A stretch of 54,741 nt of DNA from a virus: positions 1 to 54,741 of IMG/VR virus record IMGVR_UViG_3300022200_000058; one strand, given 5' to 3'. The position numbers and the translations under genes were made by a program. Of this stretch, positions 8,380 through 14,636 are shown piece after piece. The notes beneath the pieces were generated by a model. It was not told the DNA's origin. It did no database searches and saw only the letters and a list, made by a program, of their open reading frames with translations. Every line of letters starts with the position of its first letter. The first letter of the stretch is position 1.

Positions 8380-8667
8380 TTACCAACTGAAAGGATCGGA
8401 ATCTTCTGATTGTACGGACAATGTAAGGAAATTATTGCTTACAGTTTGTACAGTAGTTCCTTGTGGTAAATCTGGAGATGATTGAACAGTAGTGGAAAGA
8501 ATCTTATATTTTCCATGTTCTACTTTTTCAAACTGCTCTGGATTATTTTTAATATACTTTAAAAGTGTTGGAAGACTAACATTACAGTTCTCAGCCATAT
8601 CTTTTGTTTTTATACAAAGATTTGGATTGTTATTCACATATTGCTGGATTTGAGCTGTCTTAGACAT
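8380..8667 (-). CDS. Small helix-turn-helix DNA-binding protein
   Basis: This 95-residue protein has an N-terminal winged-helix-like domain. The HTH candidate spans CIKTKDMAENCNVSLPTLLK (about 18-37), followed by KYIKNNPEQFEKVEHGKYKI as wing. The C-terminal 35 residues are Ser/Thr/Gln-rich and probably disordered. The ribosome site is strong (AGGAGG before the ATG). It is likely a phage transcriptional regulator, and its partner site is unknown. It follows the 82-residue gene by 8 bases and is probably cotranscribed. Confidence 0.7.
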   Translation of the reverse strand: MSKTAQIQQYVNNNPNLCIKTKDMAENCNVSLPTLLKYIKNNPEQFEKVEHGKYKILSTTVQSSPDLPQGTTVQTVSNNFLTLSVQSEDSDPFSW

Positions 8668-8675
8668 GTTACCTC

Positions 8676-8924
8676 CTATTGGTAACTTACTTCGTGTATT
8701 TCACAAATTGCTTCATATGATTGCTTAATTACACCAAAAGTATCATGGAGATCAGAAAGCTTATTGTAATAAATCTTTCTAAAATCACTTTGGGCATCAG
8801 ATGAGTCAGAGTCAAATGATAGAAACATCCAATCATCTGACAACACCTTAGTTAGTTCAGAAGCGTCACGAAGATTCTGAGAAATAAGAATCTGAAGTTC
8901 AGCTTCGTCAGTAGTAATTGACAT
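8676..8924 (-). CDS. Acidic helical hypothetical protein, 82 aa
   Basis: I placed the start at the ATG at 8924, preceded by AAAGG at good spacing. An upstream in-frame start would begin inside the conserved hairpin and lacks a site. The product starts MSITTDEAELQ and is helical and acidic, with no cysteine-pair motif or membrane span. No family is recognised. It lies just after a long inverted repeat and before the HTH gene. Confidence 0.65.
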   Translation of the reverse strand: MSITTDEAELQILISQNLRDASELTKVLSDDWMFLSFDSDSSDAQSDFRKIYYNKLSDLHDTFGVIKQSYEAICEIHEVSYQ

Positions 8925-8940
8925 ATTTGCCTTTCGAGTA

Positions 8941-9010
8941 AGATTCTCCCTAGGGGATCTCATTACATCCTAGGGGGAGGAAATAAGGATCTAAACCCCA
9001 GGGAGAATCT
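8941..9010 (-). promoter_or_regulatory. Long inverted repeat between HTH-type gene and 82-aa gene
   Basis: AGATTCTCCCTAGGGG at 8941-8956 is matched by its complement at 8996-9010, giving 11 perfect pairs, a one-base bulge and four more pairs. The loop contains a second copy of the central motif (cctaggggg at 8969-8977). It could be a terminator, an RNA-level switch or an operator. The T-tract is weak, so termination is not certain. Confidence 0.55.
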
Positions 9011-9017
9011 CGAATTG

Positions 9018-9632
9018 TTACTGAGGTGCCGGAATAGCTCTCAGTGCGGACATCAGATCATTAGATGACTGAACAACAGGAGTAGCATCAATTCGTGCGG
9101 TCATAAGAGGCTTATCTTTGCAAATGCCCTTGTAACCGTGCTTGTTAAGAATACGAGCAGCAGTTGCTGGTGCCATGTTCAGATCTTTAGAAATCTGATT
9201 AACAGTCTTGTTCTGATTTACGTATTTATCAAGAACACTGGTAATCAAATCAGGGGTGACCTTGCGGATTCCCTGATTACGCTTTTTGTACTGCTTACGA
9301 ACAGGGGTATTAGCAGCAGCAGGAAGAGGCTTGAAAGTAGTGTTGATAAGAATACTCGAAGCCGCATTAAAGAATGCATCAAGCTGAAGCTTAGCGGAAT
9401 CAATATGATTCTTGATAGCATTGGTCTTGTAGTTGGAGCGAATATAGTTCTCAACACAAGCAGTAGCAATCAGATATGACTGAGTATTGAAGAAGTTTTC
9501 TGAAGTACCGTTGTACTTATAGATGAAAGATGAGTCTGACAAGTTGTTCATTTGAACAGAAATCTTGTTATTGGACTCAACAGTCATCTGAACTTCCACA
9601 TTGGATGAGAGTTGGATGGAATGGGTGTTCAT
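9018..9632 (-). CDS. HTH domain protein, resolvase-type HTH
   Basis: This 204-residue protein has an N-terminal half rich in beta pattern and Asn/Ser (no known domain), a basic stretch (RKQYKKRNQGIRK) and a C-terminal HTH at about 130-175. The HTH reads ITSVLDKYVNQNKTVNQISK and then DLNMAPATAARILNKHGYKG, the look of Hin/resolvase-type or homeodomain-like HTHs. No recombinase catalytic serine domain is present, so it is probably a DNA-binding regulator. The start overlaps the stop of the 129-residue gene upstream by four bases (9629-9632). Confidence 0.75.
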   Translation of the reverse strand: MNTHSIQLSSNVEVQMTVESNNKISVQMNNLSDSSFIYKYNGTSENFFNTQSYLIATACVENYIRSNYKTNAIKNHIDSAKLQLDAFFNAASSILINTTFKPLPAAANTPVRKQYKKRNQGIRKVTPDLITSVLDKYVNQNKTVNQISKDLNMAPATAARILNKHGYKGICKDKPLMTARIDATPVVQSSNDLMSALRAIPAPQ

Positions 9633-10018
9633 GAGCTTTGCTCCTTAAGGTTATTTTTGGCTTGACGTAAAGTCTTATGTTTTGAAATAGCGATTTTCAT
9701 GTTATGATTGGTTGCCCTGACAACCAAGTAATGGTTATCAAGAGCAATAACCTGTCTGCCAGGAGCTGGAAGTTCTGAATTGTAAAGAAACATTTCATCA
9801 GCATTTCTGGCATTCAGATCAATAATAGCAAAATGAGTAGCATCTTTGATTTTACGAATGCCGTACTTACTAGCTTTCACACCGTAAAAATACAAACCAG
9901 GAACCAAAGTGTTTTCAATTTGCTGAAATTGACGTGACCACTTAGGATCCATATTGCCATTGACATCAATGGCATACTGAACTAAATGGCAGTTCGGAAA
10001 GTCGTTTGATGACGACAT
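9629..10018 (-). CDS. Hypothetical protein, 129 aa
   Basis: A soluble protein with a mixed alpha/beta pattern, two clear strands (QVIALDNHYLVVRAT) and a basic C-terminal helix (KHKTLRQAKNNLKEQ). No catalytic motif or known family is seen. It is translationally coupled to the HTH protein by ATGA overlap and lies directly downstream of the tRNA cluster on the same strand. The start has a good site (AAGGAGATATA). Confidence 0.7.
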   Translation of the reverse strand: MSSSNDFPNCHLVQYAIDVNGNMDPKWSRQFQQIENTLVPGLYFYGVKASKYGIRKIKDATHFAIIDLNARNADEMFLYNSELPAPGRQVIALDNHYLVVRATNHNMKIAISKHKTLRQAKNNLKEQSS

Positions 10019-10048
10019 TATATCTCCTTAGTGTTTGATGATATTTAG

Positions 10049-10121
10049 CTCCGGGAACAGGGCTCGAACCTGTGACCCGCTGATTAACAGTCAGCTGCTC
10101 TGCCAGCTGAGCTATCCCGGA
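10049..10121 (-). tRNA. tRNA-Asn (GTT)
   Basis: A full cloverleaf on the minus strand: acceptor TCCGGGA/TCCCGGA, D arm with AGCTCAGCTGG, anticodon arm GCTGA-CTGTTAA-TCAGC with anticodon GTT, and a T arm with GGTTCGAGC. The discriminator is G and CCA is not encoded. Confidence 0.95.
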
Positions 10122-10125
10122 ATAT

Positions 10126-10214
10126 AGTCTGATACATATAGTGTTTCATGAACACCAAAGACACCGAGTGCTGTTGCAGGATCTCCCTCCACACCATGCT
10201 ACATGTATCAGACT
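10126..10214 (-). ncRNA. Structured non-coding element closed by a 12-bp stem
   Basis: AGTCTGATACAT (10126-10137) and its exact complement (10203-10214) enclose 65 bases that contain a further hairpin (gtgtt/aacac at 10141-10155). It lies between two tRNA genes and holds no ORF. The strand is assumed from the tRNAs. It does not fold as a tRNA. It may be a processed spacer, an RNA of unknown type or a cruciform. Confidence 0.45.
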
Positions 10215-10221
10215 AAAGGTT

Positions 10222-10275
10222 ATTGGGGCACACCACAGTGTCGTTTAAGACGCGTTATACACGCAGTCCCCCAAT
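10222..10275 (-). ncRNA. Compact 54-nt multi-hairpin element
   Basis: ATTGGGG (10222-10228) pairs with CCCCAAT (10269-10275). Inside, on the minus strand, lie small hairpins GCGT-gtata-ACGC, GTC-ttaaac-GAC and ACAC-tgtg-GTGT, the last two sharing bases, so the whole can be drawn as a mini-cloverleaf. It has no T-loop consensus, so I do not call it a tRNA. Confidence 0.4.
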
Positions 10276-10316
10276 TGTAAGGAATATATTATCCCATTAA
10301 ATCATTGTTTTGCATG

Positions 10317-10390
10317 CGCCCCCGGCAGGAATCGAACCTGCGACCTGCGGCTTAGAAGGCCGTTGCTCTATCCTACTGAGCTACAGGGGC
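10317..10390 (-). tRNA. tRNA-Arg (TCT)
   Basis: A cloverleaf on the minus strand: acceptor GCCCCTG/CGGGGGC, D arm TAGCTCAGTAGG, anticodon loop CTTCTAA closed by GGC/GCC giving TCT, and a T arm with GGTTCGATT. The discriminator is G and CCA is not encoded. TCT reads AGA, which is frequent in the AT-rich late genes of this window. Confidence 0.95.
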
Positions 10391-10397
10391 TTGATGG

Positions 10398-10490
10398 TCA
10401 GAAAGTTTGGTCTTTTTCTTCCCATCTTGTAATTTTGTATGCTAGAAATAGTATCAAAATAGCTGGTAATGTTGCAACGAAGTATATCAC
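10398..10490 (-). CDS. 30-aa membrane microprotein
   Basis: A tiny frame beginning with GTG at 10490 and ending with ...EEKDQTF. Residues 3-20 are one hydrophobic span (YFVATLPAILILFLAYKI), followed by a charged tail. A ribosome site (GAGGA) overlaps the last codons of the preceding 96-residue gene at good spacing, supporting translation by coupling. It ends eight bases before the tRNA-Arg gene. No family is recognised. Confidence 0.5.
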   Translation of the reverse strand: MIYFVATLPAILILFLAYKITRWEEKDQTF

Positions 10491-10492
10491 GG

Positions 10493-10783
10493 TTAGTCCT
10501 CGTAAGGAAACATTTGAAGCCAACATTGCGGGTGAATGCCAGTCATCAAGATTTCTCTGTCTTCGTGGTTAAGCCAGCTGAATACATTCTGAACGTATTC
10601 TTTGCCTTCTGCCCAGCGTACATAATCAACATTGTTGATAAGAATAAGATTTTCTTTACGACAATGATGACAAGTATTTCGGTGAAGCATGTCGGCTTTT
10701 TGTGATTTAATAATACCATTCTCTTTGTAAAGATGAGAAGGGTTTCTGAAATCATAAGTTGTTGGGCTAGTGTTTGATGACAT
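10493..10783 (-). CDS. Small CxxC protein, 96 aa
   Basis: A hypothetical protein with a metal-binding pattern. CHHC at about 38-41 and a later HPQC (about 84-87) could complete a zinc site. The C-terminal segment (NHEDREILMTGIHPQCWLQMF) is compact and looks like a conserved domain. No annotated family comes to mind. It lies three bases from the 72-residue gene and overlaps the control region of the 30-residue ORF downstream. Confidence 0.7.
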   Translation of the reverse strand: MSSNTSPTTYDFRNPSHLYKENGIIKSQKADMLHRNTCHHCRKENLILINNVDYVRWAEGKEYVQNVFSWLNHEDREILMTGIHPQCWLQMFPYED

Positions 10784-10786
10784 CAG

Positions 10787-11005
10787 TTACTCCTGGTTGT
10801 AAATATATACAGGTTTTGAATGTGTCTCAATGTCGTGAATGTGCCAAACTTCGCATTCAGTTAGTTCTTTATCTCGGATATATCTGTGACATGCGTCTTG
10901 TTTTCCGACATAAACAAAAGATTGCGACTTGGCACTATAAACTACGTAATAGTTCACTTGTGTTCTGCTGATGAGTGTAGATTCTTTTTGATCTGGTGTA
11001 ACCAT
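10787..11005 (-). CDS. Small hypothetical protein of a three-member local family (1)
   Basis: A 72-residue protein overlapping the next gene upstream by 52 bases. Its core YYVVYSAKSQSFVYVGKQDAC (in part) followed by HRYIRD shows the same order of features as the two neighbouring ORFs: two beta strands ending in a YVG turn, then a helix with Cys. The C-terminus is strand-like (PVYIYNQE). Function is unknown. The repeated family pattern supports the gene despite its short length. Confidence 0.6.
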   Translation of the reverse strand: MVTPDQKESTLISRTQVNYYVVYSAKSQSFVYVGKQDACHRYIRDKELTECEVWHIHDIETHSKPVYIYNQE

Positions 11006-11148
11006 TCTTGTTGTTCCAAGGTAAGATTGTCTTTATAGACGATATCACATCCAGCTTGACGTGGGAGAATTTCGCCTATGTAAGTGACGCATTGAGAAAG
11101 TTTACCCCAGAAAAGAACCTTTTCTTTACGTGTGACGTAAAAGGTCAA
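10954..11148 (-). CDS. Small hypothetical protein of a three-member local family (2)
   Basis: A 64-residue protein with strand MTFYVTRKEKVLFWGKLSQC, then a helix (VTYIGEIL) and a C-terminal helix NLTLEQQEWLHQIKK. It shares with its neighbours the Y-V...V-x-G-x-x-x-x-C order, and the C-terminal helix resembles that of the upstream member (NLTLEQQEWL against DLNKAERESL). It overlaps both neighbours. Function is unknown. Confidence 0.6.
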   Translation of the reverse strand: MTFYVTRKEKVLFWGKLSQCVTYIGEILPRQAGCDIVYKDNLTLEQQEWLHQIKKNLHSSAEHK

Positions 11149-11350
11149 GAGATTCCCTTTCTGCTTTATTGAGATCTCTTTTTCGCATTATGACGTAAAG
11201 AGATCCATGTAATTGATCTTGAAGTTCTTCACATTCGTCATATGTTCCTACGTATACAACATATGAATCTGTGATGTCAACAAGATACCATTTGGTTGAA
11301 AACTTGACAAAGAATCTGTCAAGTAAACTGAGTGAGTGATCTTGTACCAT
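11126..11350 (-). CDS. Small hypothetical protein of a three-member local family (3)
   Basis: A 74-residue protein with the core KWYLVDITDSYVVYVGTYDE and a following Cys-helix (CEELQDQLHG), then a strand (SLYVIMRKRD) and a short helix (AERESLDLL). It is the first of three overlapping genes with the same motif order. The start overlaps the stop of the preceding FlbD-like gene by one base. Function is unknown. Confidence 0.62.
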   Translation of the reverse strand: MVQDHSLSLLDRFFVKFSTKWYLVDITDSYVVYVGTYDECEELQDQLHGSLYVIMRKRDLNKAERESLDLLRHT

Positions 11351-11631
11351 TAAAAATCAAGCTCTTCAAACATGTCATTCATCATTGGCATGAGTGCTGC
11401 CATTGCCTTAGCAACTGTTTGCATTTGAAGATTGCTGATTTCTTCTGGTGTTTCAAGTGCATAGATTGCATTGCCAGTAGAAAGATAAATCTTAGTGAAT
11501 GGCATTTCAACGCCTTCTTCAGGCTCATAGGTATCTCGCTTCATCATAACGATGAAAGCAGGATTAAGTTCGATCTTTTCAGAGTCAAGATCAGTGAGTG
11601 TAATGAATGAAATCATATTGTTTTGTGACAT
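11350..11631 (-). CDS. FlbD-like small beta-rich protein, 93 aa
   Basis: I placed the start at the ATG at 11631 (MSQNNMISF), because the open frame beyond it overlaps the next gene. Residues 6-62 read ISFITLTDLDSEKIELNPAF, then a strand, then FTKIYLSTGNAIYALETPEE. This is the pattern of FlbD-type small proteins (I-x-L-x-x-x-x-G-x-x-I-x-L-N ... T-x-I-x-L-x-x-G-x-x-Y-x-V-x-E). The C-terminus is a Met-rich acidic helix. In bacteria FlbD is linked to motility, but phage members have no assigned role. Confidence 0.65.
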   Translation of the reverse strand: MSQNNMISFITLTDLDSEKIELNPAFIVMMKRDTYEPEEGVEMPFTKIYLSTGNAIYALETPEEISNLQMQTVAKAMAALMPMMNDMFEELDF

Positions 11632-11635
11632 AGTG

Positions 11636-11956
11636 TTAGTCCTTTGTATTCCATGAGTAGTTACATCCCATTTCTTTGTAGTTGTCACCACACATTGTGT
11701 TGGGGTGACCGCTACGGAAATGATGTTGAAATTCAAGTGGGAACATGTCAATGAGTTTGACCGAACAATCATGGCAAAGCCTGATGCTACGAAAGATTGT
11801 CATTTCGTCTTCATCCATACAGTCGTTGAACATACCGTAGCCATCAAAGATAGCTAGGTGTAAACCGCCTGTTGGTTGTATTTCTGTGTCAGGTTGATGT
11901 TCTTTGAACTCGTTAGGAGCTGGTTTGCTGCACATCGTGCATAGTTGAGTAGTCAT
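11636..11956 (-). CDS. Zinc-finger-like protein, 106 aa
   Basis: The start at 11956 follows GGGAGAAAT. Two cysteine pairs, CTMC (about 6-9) and CHDC (about 62-65), form a likely zinc knuckle, and further Cys residues occur near the C-terminus (MCGDNY, GCNYSW). No enzyme motif is seen. It overlaps the 119-residue gene upstream by 44 bases. It may bind nucleic acid or a host protein, but the sequence does not decide this. Confidence 0.7.
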   Translation of the reverse strand: MTTQLCTMCSKPAPNEFKEHQPDTEIQPTGGLHLAIFDGYGMFNDCMDEDEMTIFRSIRLCHDCSVKLIDMFPLEFQHHFRSGHPNTMCGDNYKEMGCNYSWNTKD

Positions 11957-12272
11957 ATTTCTCCCAGATTTGGTCAATAAGTTCTTCTGATGATTGAGGG
12001 AATGTGTATGTGCCTTTGGCTACAGCAGCTAGCTCAGTGACAATGACATACCATTCACCATGTTCGTGTTGTGGATATGTCAGTGACTTTTGCTTGAGTT
12101 CCTCAATTGCTGCTTCGACACGTTCCCATTTCTTGGTGACGTGAATGATATCTGCCATGACGCCAGAACCACCAGGGGTGCCGTGGCAAAGTTCAACTTG
12201 CCATTGCGGCATCAAATATCTTTGTTCTTTTTGCTGAATAATACTAAGATCGTGCATTTGATTAAGTGTCAT
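11913..12272 (-). CDS. Hypothetical protein, 119 aa
   Basis: A soluble mixed alpha/beta protein. It has strand-like QWQVELCHG, a helix (KKWERVEAAIEELKQKS), the strand EWYVIVTELAAVAKG and an acidic helix (SSEELIDQIWEKY). The middle segment could be a small ferredoxin-like fold, but no motif identifies it. It follows the 64-residue gene by one base and overlaps the zinc-finger-like gene. Confidence 0.7.
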   Translation of the reverse strand: MTLNQMHDLSIIQQKEQRYLMPQWQVELCHGTPGGSGVMADIIHVTKKWERVEAAIEELKQKSLTYPQHEHGEWYVIVTELAAVAKGTYTFPQSSEELIDQIWEKYDYSTMHDVQQTSS

Positions 12273-12273
12273 A

Positions 12274-12468
12274 TCAGTCTCCTACGTAATCCCAAAGACG
12301 GCCATAGAAGATTCGAGCATCTTCTAGTTCGTTTTTGGTGATAATCTTGTTGGAAAAAGCAGAGTTGTAGTATGTCATACGGGAATTGTATGCAAACTCT
12401 TCGGGCACATTAACACGTGCCCAGTTTTCAACTCGCATAATGATTTCACGGATAGGTGTAATCGTCAT
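12274..12468 (-). CDS. Small hypothetical protein, 64 aa
   Basis: A soluble helical protein rich in aromatic residues (YYNSAF, FYGRLWDYVGD) and without cysteines. Its start follows the 81-residue gene by one base and its stop is one base from the next gene, as in a tight operon. I do not recognise it. Confidence 0.68.
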   Translation of the reverse strand: MTITPIREIIMRVENWARVNVPEEFAYNSRMTYYNSAFSNKIITKNELEDARIFYGRLWDYVGD

Positions 12469-12469
12469 T

Positions 12470-12715
12470 TTAGTCCTCCGGTGTTGGTGGCTCGGGCTGG
12501 TTCATGGCTTCATAAAGTTGCTTGTTGTATGCAAGTTGATCTTGGTGATCCTGAAAAGACAACAAGTGTTCATGAAGTGTGAAGATTCTTTCAAGTTCAC
12601 TTACTTTGAACTTTATTGATGGTGGTGAAGTACCCATGTTGATCGAATGAAAGGCTACGCCTAACATTTTGATCATGTCATGTGCTTCTTGATCTGTGAG
12701 TGTAAATGTGGCCAT
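12470..12715 (-). CDS. Small hypothetical protein, 81 aa; first gene of an operon
   Basis: This protein begins MATFTLTDQEAHDMIKMLG and contains helices separated by a short linker, with an acidic Pro-rich C-terminus (NQPEPPTPED). The start has a good site (AAGGGGGGC upstream). It is the first gene after a 245-base gap that holds a promoter-like sequence and probably opens the transcript running to the tRNA region. Function is unknown. Confidence 0.72.
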   Translation of the reverse strand: MATFTLTDQEAHDMIKMLGVAFHSINMGTSPPSIKFKVSELERIFTLHEHLLSFQDHQDQLAYNKQLYEAMNQPEPPTPED

Positions 12716-12771
12716 AAAGCCCCCCTTTAACTTATATAAACGTGTAAACTTTTTGGTGCATATTCTGCATG

Positions 12772-12799
12772 TTTATACTGATTTAGTTGATATTATCAA
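12772..12799 (-). promoter_or_regulatory. Sigma-70-type promoter candidate
   Basis: On the minus strand TTGATA (12799-12794), a 16-base spacer and TATAAA (12777-12772) lie about 57 bases before the 81-residue gene. The rest of the 12,716-12,960 gap is AT-rich with further TATA-like runs (12,820-12,845) and no convincing gene. Confidence 0.5.
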
Positions 12800-12960
12800 A
12801 GTTTATGTTACAAACATTATATTATATATGTATACGGAGCCGTAAAGGTGTATAAATACAGGTGTGTAACAATATTTGACAATCGGCGGGCATCTATTGT
12901 AGCTATGTAAGCAAGCTTATAATAGCAAAGATACCATAGATCCACAAGAGTAGTTCCATG

Positions 12961-13242
12961 TTATTTGTTCCTCCAGATACGGATAACTTTGTTGTCCCAT
13001 TCGGCACATTCGCCTGTAGGGTGCCCTTGTGCAGCAATCCACATGTTAGTTCCTTCTCCGTAGATTCCTTTGCGAACTAGTTGTGGATGCCAGCCCATTT
13101 GGGCATGACAGTTGGTGCAACACCAGTCACCGAAACGGGTGTGATATCTGTCGTACTGATGGGTACAGTTATCTGGTGTGGTGAGTGGTTCAATTGAACC
13201 TTCAGTTGGGATAGTTTTATTATTACGTTGTGTACGGGACAT
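12961..13242 (-). CDS. Zinc-ribbon-like protein, 93 aa
   Basis: The N-terminal 25 residues are polar. Residues about 26-50 contain CTHQYDRYHTRFGDWCCTNC, with Cys and His spaced as in small zinc ribbons. A Trp-rich C-terminal part follows (MGWHPQ, NMWIAAQGH, IRIWRNK). No enzymatic motif is visible. It is isolated by non-coding sequence on both sides and probably has its own promoter in the hairpin-rich region upstream. Confidence 0.7.
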   Translation of the reverse strand: MSRTQRNNKTIPTEGSIEPLTTPDNCTHQYDRYHTRFGDWCCTNCHAQMGWHPQLVRKGIYGEGTNMWIAAQGHPTGECAEWDNKVIRIWRNK

Positions 13243-13288
13243 GATTATCCTTTGTTGTTGATGGCCGGCGGGAAAACAATTTATGCTG

Positions 13289-13491
13289 TATGTCTATAAA
13301 GAAAGACATAGATACATAAATACAGCAATGTCTGAATACATAGACACAGAAAGTGTCCACAGAAGTGGAAAGACAATAGTATAAAACATTGTCATTTTCA
13401 TATGGGTGCCCACGTGCACGGGGCCTATATTGTGGTCTGGTCAACAAAAATCGTTCTTTTATTATCCTATATGAGTGTTTGCTATAGGATA
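13289..13491. promoter_or_regulatory. Intergenic cluster of three perfect inverted repeats
   Basis: Three separate repeats stand in a stretch with no convincing gene: TATGTCT/AGACATA at 13289-13310, GACAAT/ATTGTC at 13372-13393 and TATCCTATA/TATAGGATA at 13463-13491. Loops are 8-11 bases. They could be operators or structured leader RNA, and an origin-type role is conceivable. Confidence 0.5.
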
Positions 13492-13571
13492 CTATGCATT
13501 TGTTGTTTAATATTAGTTGTTGTTGCGTGATTTGTTAATGTAGAGTGTTTGTTGTAGGCCGGCGAAGTTGA

Positions 13572-13610
13572 CGGTGCCGGGGGAGGACCACCTACTCAAC
13601 CCCGACACCG
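13572..13610. promoter_or_regulatory. GC-rich hairpin
   Basis: CGGTGCCGGGG (13572-13582) pairs with CCCCGACACCG (13600-13610), 11 bp with one mismatch. The loop contains the palindrome AGGACCACCT-like core (13584-13593). It is the only GC-rich spot in a strongly AT-rich region and lies just past the stop of the HicA-like gene, so termination of that gene is one reading. Confidence 0.5.
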
Positions 13611-13625
13611 CCTGCCAGCGGCGAA

Positions 13626-13844
13626 CTACACTGTTAGGTCTACATTATACATTCTTTTGAAGTCACGTCTCATAGGATGGAGTGCGGACTCTGTCCCATG
13701 AGTTATATATATGTCGCAAGATTTCATGGAGGGGGGAGGGAGTATCTTGTAACATCCGGACTTCTTTTGTTCCACGCTGAATCCGAGTCTCCTAAGCTCT
13801 GAGAAGACCTTTTTCATTTGCTTGGACTGATGCTGTCTAGGCAT
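13626..13844 (-). CDS. HicA-like mRNA-interferase-fold protein
   Basis: This 72-residue protein resembles HicA/YcfA proteins, small dsRBD-fold mRNA interferases. After a basic N-terminus, VFSELRRLGFSVEQKKSGCY matches the family pattern of an L-x-x-x-GF helix-strand followed by the (G/S)S-H/C-Y region. The usual catalytic His after GS is replaced by Cys (SGCYKIL), so activity is uncertain. A later strand and helix (DIYITHGTESAL, MRRDFKRMY) complete the fold. No HicB antitoxin gene is next to it. The ribosome site AAAGGAG lies nine bases from the ATG, next to an inverted repeat. Confidence 0.6.
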   Translation of the reverse strand: MPRQHQSKQMKKVFSELRRLGFSVEQKKSGCYKILPPPSMKSCDIYITHGTESALHPMRRDFKRMYNVDLTV

Positions 13845-13848
13845 CTGT

Positions 13849-13892
13849 ATAATCTCCTTTTATGTAGCTTGCTGCTTACGGAGATTATTATA
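13849..13892 (-). promoter_or_regulatory. Extended -10 promoter overlapped by an inverted repeat that also covers the ribosome site
   Basis: On the minus strand TGATATAAT (13895-13887) is an extended -10 element. ATAATCTCC (13888-13880) pairs exactly with GGAGATTAT (13857-13849), and the latter contains the ribosome site of the HicA-like gene. If the repeat acts in DNA it is an operator; if a longer transcript exists it would mask the ribosome site. Confidence 0.5.
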
Positions 13893-14331
13893 TCAGATGG
13901 CCGGCAAATCCGTCCAATTTTCTACGAGATTTTCGGTCTAAACGCCGAAAAATAATCCTCATAGAAATCAGGAACCCCCCAAAGGGGGCCCCCCTGATAG
14001 TGAACATGGTCTATGACTAAAGATCTAGTATAGGAAAGAATAAATAAATAAAGAGAATAGGATAGCTGGGGGATCAATCCCTTTCGAGTCTTGGGGGCTA
14101 TCAACTCCCTCACAATTGTATGTGTACGTATACAATTGTATAAGTGCTTGAACGTACATTCTTCAGGTTGTGACACCATCACCACCAACTTAACTGCTTC
14201 CCGGCAAGGTCGACAGAAAAGTCAATGTCTATGTATTGCCGTACATAGAAACCAACGCCACCCCCCACCGAAGTGGGGACGCTCTGAGCCTAAGGCGGTT
14301 TATACTCGCTCAGACGAGTTGAGATAAACTC
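13893..14331. other. Non-coding region with palindromes
   Basis: I see no supported gene here. Contents are a C/G palindrome near 13974-13994 (ccccccaaaggggg core), a 28-base near-palindrome at 14112-14139 with acaattgtat arms, and a perfect 6-bp hairpin with a CGAA loop at 14263-14278 (CCCCAC/GTGGGG). These look like control or termination sites for the flanking minus genes. Confidence 0.45.
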
Positions 14332-14634
14332 TCATTGTTTCCTCTCAGGTAAATTTATCAAATTGTCGCATAAATCATATGCTTCTTTTTGAAAATCAAT
14401 GCGTTGCACATCGTTTGTAATGATTCCTTCCAAATCAAGTTCTGAGTCAACAAGATACACTCGGTTGCCATCTCTAAATTCTCTGGCAAAATCTATACAT
14501 CGATGCCACATTAGATGACGAATCAGACGATGAATCTGTTTCTTAGTCATATGCGGCAAAGATGGAGGATTTTCTGGTATATCATCACCAGTAATGAGAT
14601 GGTCAACCAGGTGTTTCTTGTTACAGAACTCCAT
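14332..14634 (-). CDS. Hypothetical protein, 100 aa
   Basis: A basic, His-rich helical protein. The middle (MTKKQIHRLIRHLMWHRCIDFARE) looks like a helix pair that could bind nucleic acid, followed by a strand (NRVYLVDSELDL). It starts two bases after the 177-residue gene and is probably cotranscribed. No family is recognised. Confidence 0.7.
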   Translation of the reverse strand: MEFCNKKHLVDHLITGDDIPENPPSLPHMTKKQIHRLIRHLMWHRCIDFAREFRDGNRVYLVDSELDLEGIITNDVQRIDFQKEAYDLCDNLINLPERKQ

Positions 14635-14636
14635 TA

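Noticed and set aside
12890-12930. Plus-strand promoter (TTGACA ... TATAAT-like) in the gap before the 93-residue gene
   Set aside because: The boxes are badly spaced and no plus-strand gene follows.
13223-13447. Minus ORF of 74 codons
   Set aside because: It begins with TTG without a ribosome site, overlaps the zinc-ribbon-like gene and covers the inverted-repeat cluster.
13922-14188. Minus ORF of 88 codons
   Set aside because: No ribosome site and no protein-like pattern; it spans palindromes and a C/G hairpin, so I treat the region as non-coding.
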